Shown here one piece after another: positions 62,920 to 64,000 of a DNA stretch of 64,000 nucleotides. Location: positions 1 to 64,000 of the forward strand of contig JAKAJL010000014.1 in the NCBI GenBank assembly GCA_021813805.1, written 5' to 3'. A model generated the notes under the pieces. It had not been told where the DNA came from and searched no databases. It saw only the letters and a program-made list of their open reading frames with translations. The stretch comes from Pseudomonadota bacterium (GTDB lineage Bacteria > Pseudomonadota > Alphaproteobacteria > Rhizobiales > Beijerinckiaceae). The first letter of the stretch is position 1; every line of letters begins with the position of its first letter. Both the position numbers and the translations under genes were made by a program.

Positions 62920-63837
62920 TCAAAAAGCCGGCAAGGGCGCCGCGCCGCAGTCGCCGAACAGGAAGCCGTCGGTGAATTCGGCCTGCGGCGCCGCGCGGCG
63001 TAGCCGAAAGAGCCCTTCCTGCGGCGAAATGCGCCCCTCGCAAACGCCGGCGAAGGCTTTGGCCACGGCGATGAAATCGCCGCTGTGCGGCGATAGGCGC
63101 AGGCCGGCGACGCCGGCGTCGGCCAGACGGTCGAGGTCCAGAATCAGATTGGCGTATTTGAAGGACAGGGTCTGAACGCCGTTGATCGCCAGAAACTCCA
63201 CGCCGTCGAGCGTTTTCGTCGGCAAGCCATCGGGATCCTTGTCGCATACGAACTGGCAGGAATCCTTGCTCAGACCACGGGCGCGGGCGTGATAGCAGCG
63301 CCCTGAAATGGCGAGCGGCATGCGGCCATAGGCCCAGACTTCGATCCCCACGCCGATGTCCCTTGAAGCCTTGGCGATCGTTTCGACCGAGGCGAAGGGC
63401 AGTTCCGGCGGCAGGCAGACACGCCGCGCGCCCCGCCCGGCGAGAAAGGCCAGCGTCGCCTCGTTATAGACATTGACCAGCGGGCCGACGGAGAAAGGCT
63501 TGTCCCCCCGAACCCAGTTCATCAGGGTGAGGTCGTTGATCTCGACTTCATGCGCCGTCTGATCGAAGGTCTCCCGCGCCGCGCGCCGCTCGCGCTCCAG
63601 CGTGACCAGCGCGAGGGAGCCGAGGAGGACCTGCTTGCCGCCGCGCTCCAGCCTTTCGATCGCCTCAGGGAGCCGATCCGCGTAAAAGGGCGCGCGCTTT
63701 GAGCAGACCAACTCGCCGATGACGACGCGATCGACTGGCGCCTCGTCGGCGACCGCCGCGTAGAAATCGACGAATTTCTGCGCCGGCCAGTTGAATTGCA
63801 GCGGTCCGAGCGTGAGATCGAAATTGCTTTCAGCCAC
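62920..63837 (-). CDS. ubiV: UbiV, U32-family protein of O2-independent ubiquinone synthesis
   Basis: UbiV with UbiU and UbiT hydroxylates ubiquinone precursors without oxygen, using a 4Fe-4S cluster. The 305-residue sequence begins FDLTLGPLQFNWPAQKFVDFY and contains DRVVIGELVCSKRAPF, EINDLTLMNWV and the cysteine cluster CYHARARGLSKDSCQFVC. The start is GTG at 63837 with AGGAG 8 bases upstream. The gene follows ubiU with a short gap. Ubiquinone made without oxygen is needed by a denitrifier in anoxia. Confidence 0.9.
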   Translation of the reverse strand: MAESNFDLTLGPLQFNWPAQKFVDFYAAVADEAPVDRVVIGELVCSKRAPFYADRLPEAIERLERGGKQVLLGSLALVTLERERRAARETFDQTAHEVEINDLTLMNWVRGDKPFSVGPLVNVYNEATLAFLAGRGARRVCLPPELPFASVETIAKASRDIGVGIEVWAYGRMPLAISGRCYHARARGLSKDSCQFVCDKDPDGLPTKTLDGVEFLAINGVQTLSFKYANLILDLDRLADAGVAGLRLSPHSGDFIAVAKAFAGVCEGRISPQEGLFRLRRAAPQAEFTDGFLFGDCGAAPLPAF

Positions 63838-63873
63838 TCAGGGTCTCCTGTCGGACGGGCTCAGCGCCCAAGG

Positions 63874-64000
63874 TCAGCGCCATGTTTTGCGATAGGCGCC
63901 GGAGGTGGTCTGCTGCCCCTCGGTCAGCGCGCGCAAATCGCCGGCGGCGATCGGCCTGCCCGCCGCATGGTCGTCCAGCGCGCGGCGAAAACTGCGCACG
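63874..64000 (-). CDS. ubiU: UbiU, C-terminal end (partial)
   Basis: The reverse complement from 64000 reads about 42 codons to a TGA at 63874-63876 and ends LRALTEGQQTTSGAYRKTWR. This resembles the C-terminus of UbiU (LTEG...GAY...W). The gene is directly upstream of ubiV on the same strand, the usual ubiU-ubiV pair. It is absent from the ORF track because it runs off the right edge. Confidence 0.75.
   Translation of the reverse strand, partial: VRSFRRALDDHAAGRPIAAGDLRALTEGQQTTSGAYRKTWR

Overview
The window looks like a chromosomal segment from a GC-rich alphaproteobacterium, probably of the order Hyphomicrobiales. The strongest markers are the cell-cycle regulator CtrA (7.3-8.0 kb), a FliJ-like protein divergent from it, the small CtrA inhibitor SciP (10.1 kb) and a Rhodobacter-type PmtA. 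Genus cannot be decided from the sequence alone. All function calls come from reading the translations; no database search was run.

Region 1 (1-12.8 kb) is a housekeeping flank. It holds a partial SCP2-like gene, glpD-glpK, a small secreted Cys/Gly-rich protein, trxB, a stand-alone receiver protein, a quinone-oxidoreductase-like MDR protein, ctrA, fliJ, a UPF0104 membrane protein, sciP, mnmA-pmtA and a tRNA-Met gene with a clear promoter. Just after the tRNA lies what looks like the N-terminal stub of a tyrosine integrase.

Region 2 (13.6-62 kb) is a nearly uninterrupted set of genes for complete denitrification, nitrate to N2. nirX-nirI face away from nirS-nirC-nirF-nirDL-nirG-nirH-nirJ-nirN (cytochrome cd1 nitrite reductase and heme d1 synthesis; nirE is absent). 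Next come a Dnr-like regulator and norEFCBQD (NO reductase) on the minus strand, then a NarR-like regulator divergent from a fused narK1-narK2 and narGHJI. The nar operon is followed by a parvulin, a DUF2478 protein and a methyltransferase. An outer-membrane protein, an NnrR-like regulator, a CusF-like copper protein, an RIC/YtfE di-iron repair protein, Sco and a UbiE paralogue come next. The last block is a clade II style nos cluster reading on the minus strand: nosZ, two diheme cytochromes c, nosB, nosD, nosG, nosH, nosF, nosL, nosY and a TlpA-like thioredoxin. NosZ has a Sec-type signal and there is no separate nosR in this block.

Region 3 (60.5-64 kb) has a membrane-anchored class II (c'-like) cytochrome, a pentapeptide-repeat protein, thiO, ubiV and the end of ubiU (oxygen-independent ubiquinone synthesis, which suits anaerobic respiration).

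The parts are tied together by FNR/NNR-type boxes (TTGAC-N4-GTCAA and close variants) upstream of nirI/nirS, norQ, norC, narR/narK, the outer-membrane protein, sco, nosZ and the pentapeptide-repeat gene. Three different Crp/FNR regulators are encoded among them. Strong GC hairpins follow nirS and nosZ, probably setting the ratio of the abundant enzymes to their assembly factors. No CRISPR array, rRNA or intact insertion sequence was seen.
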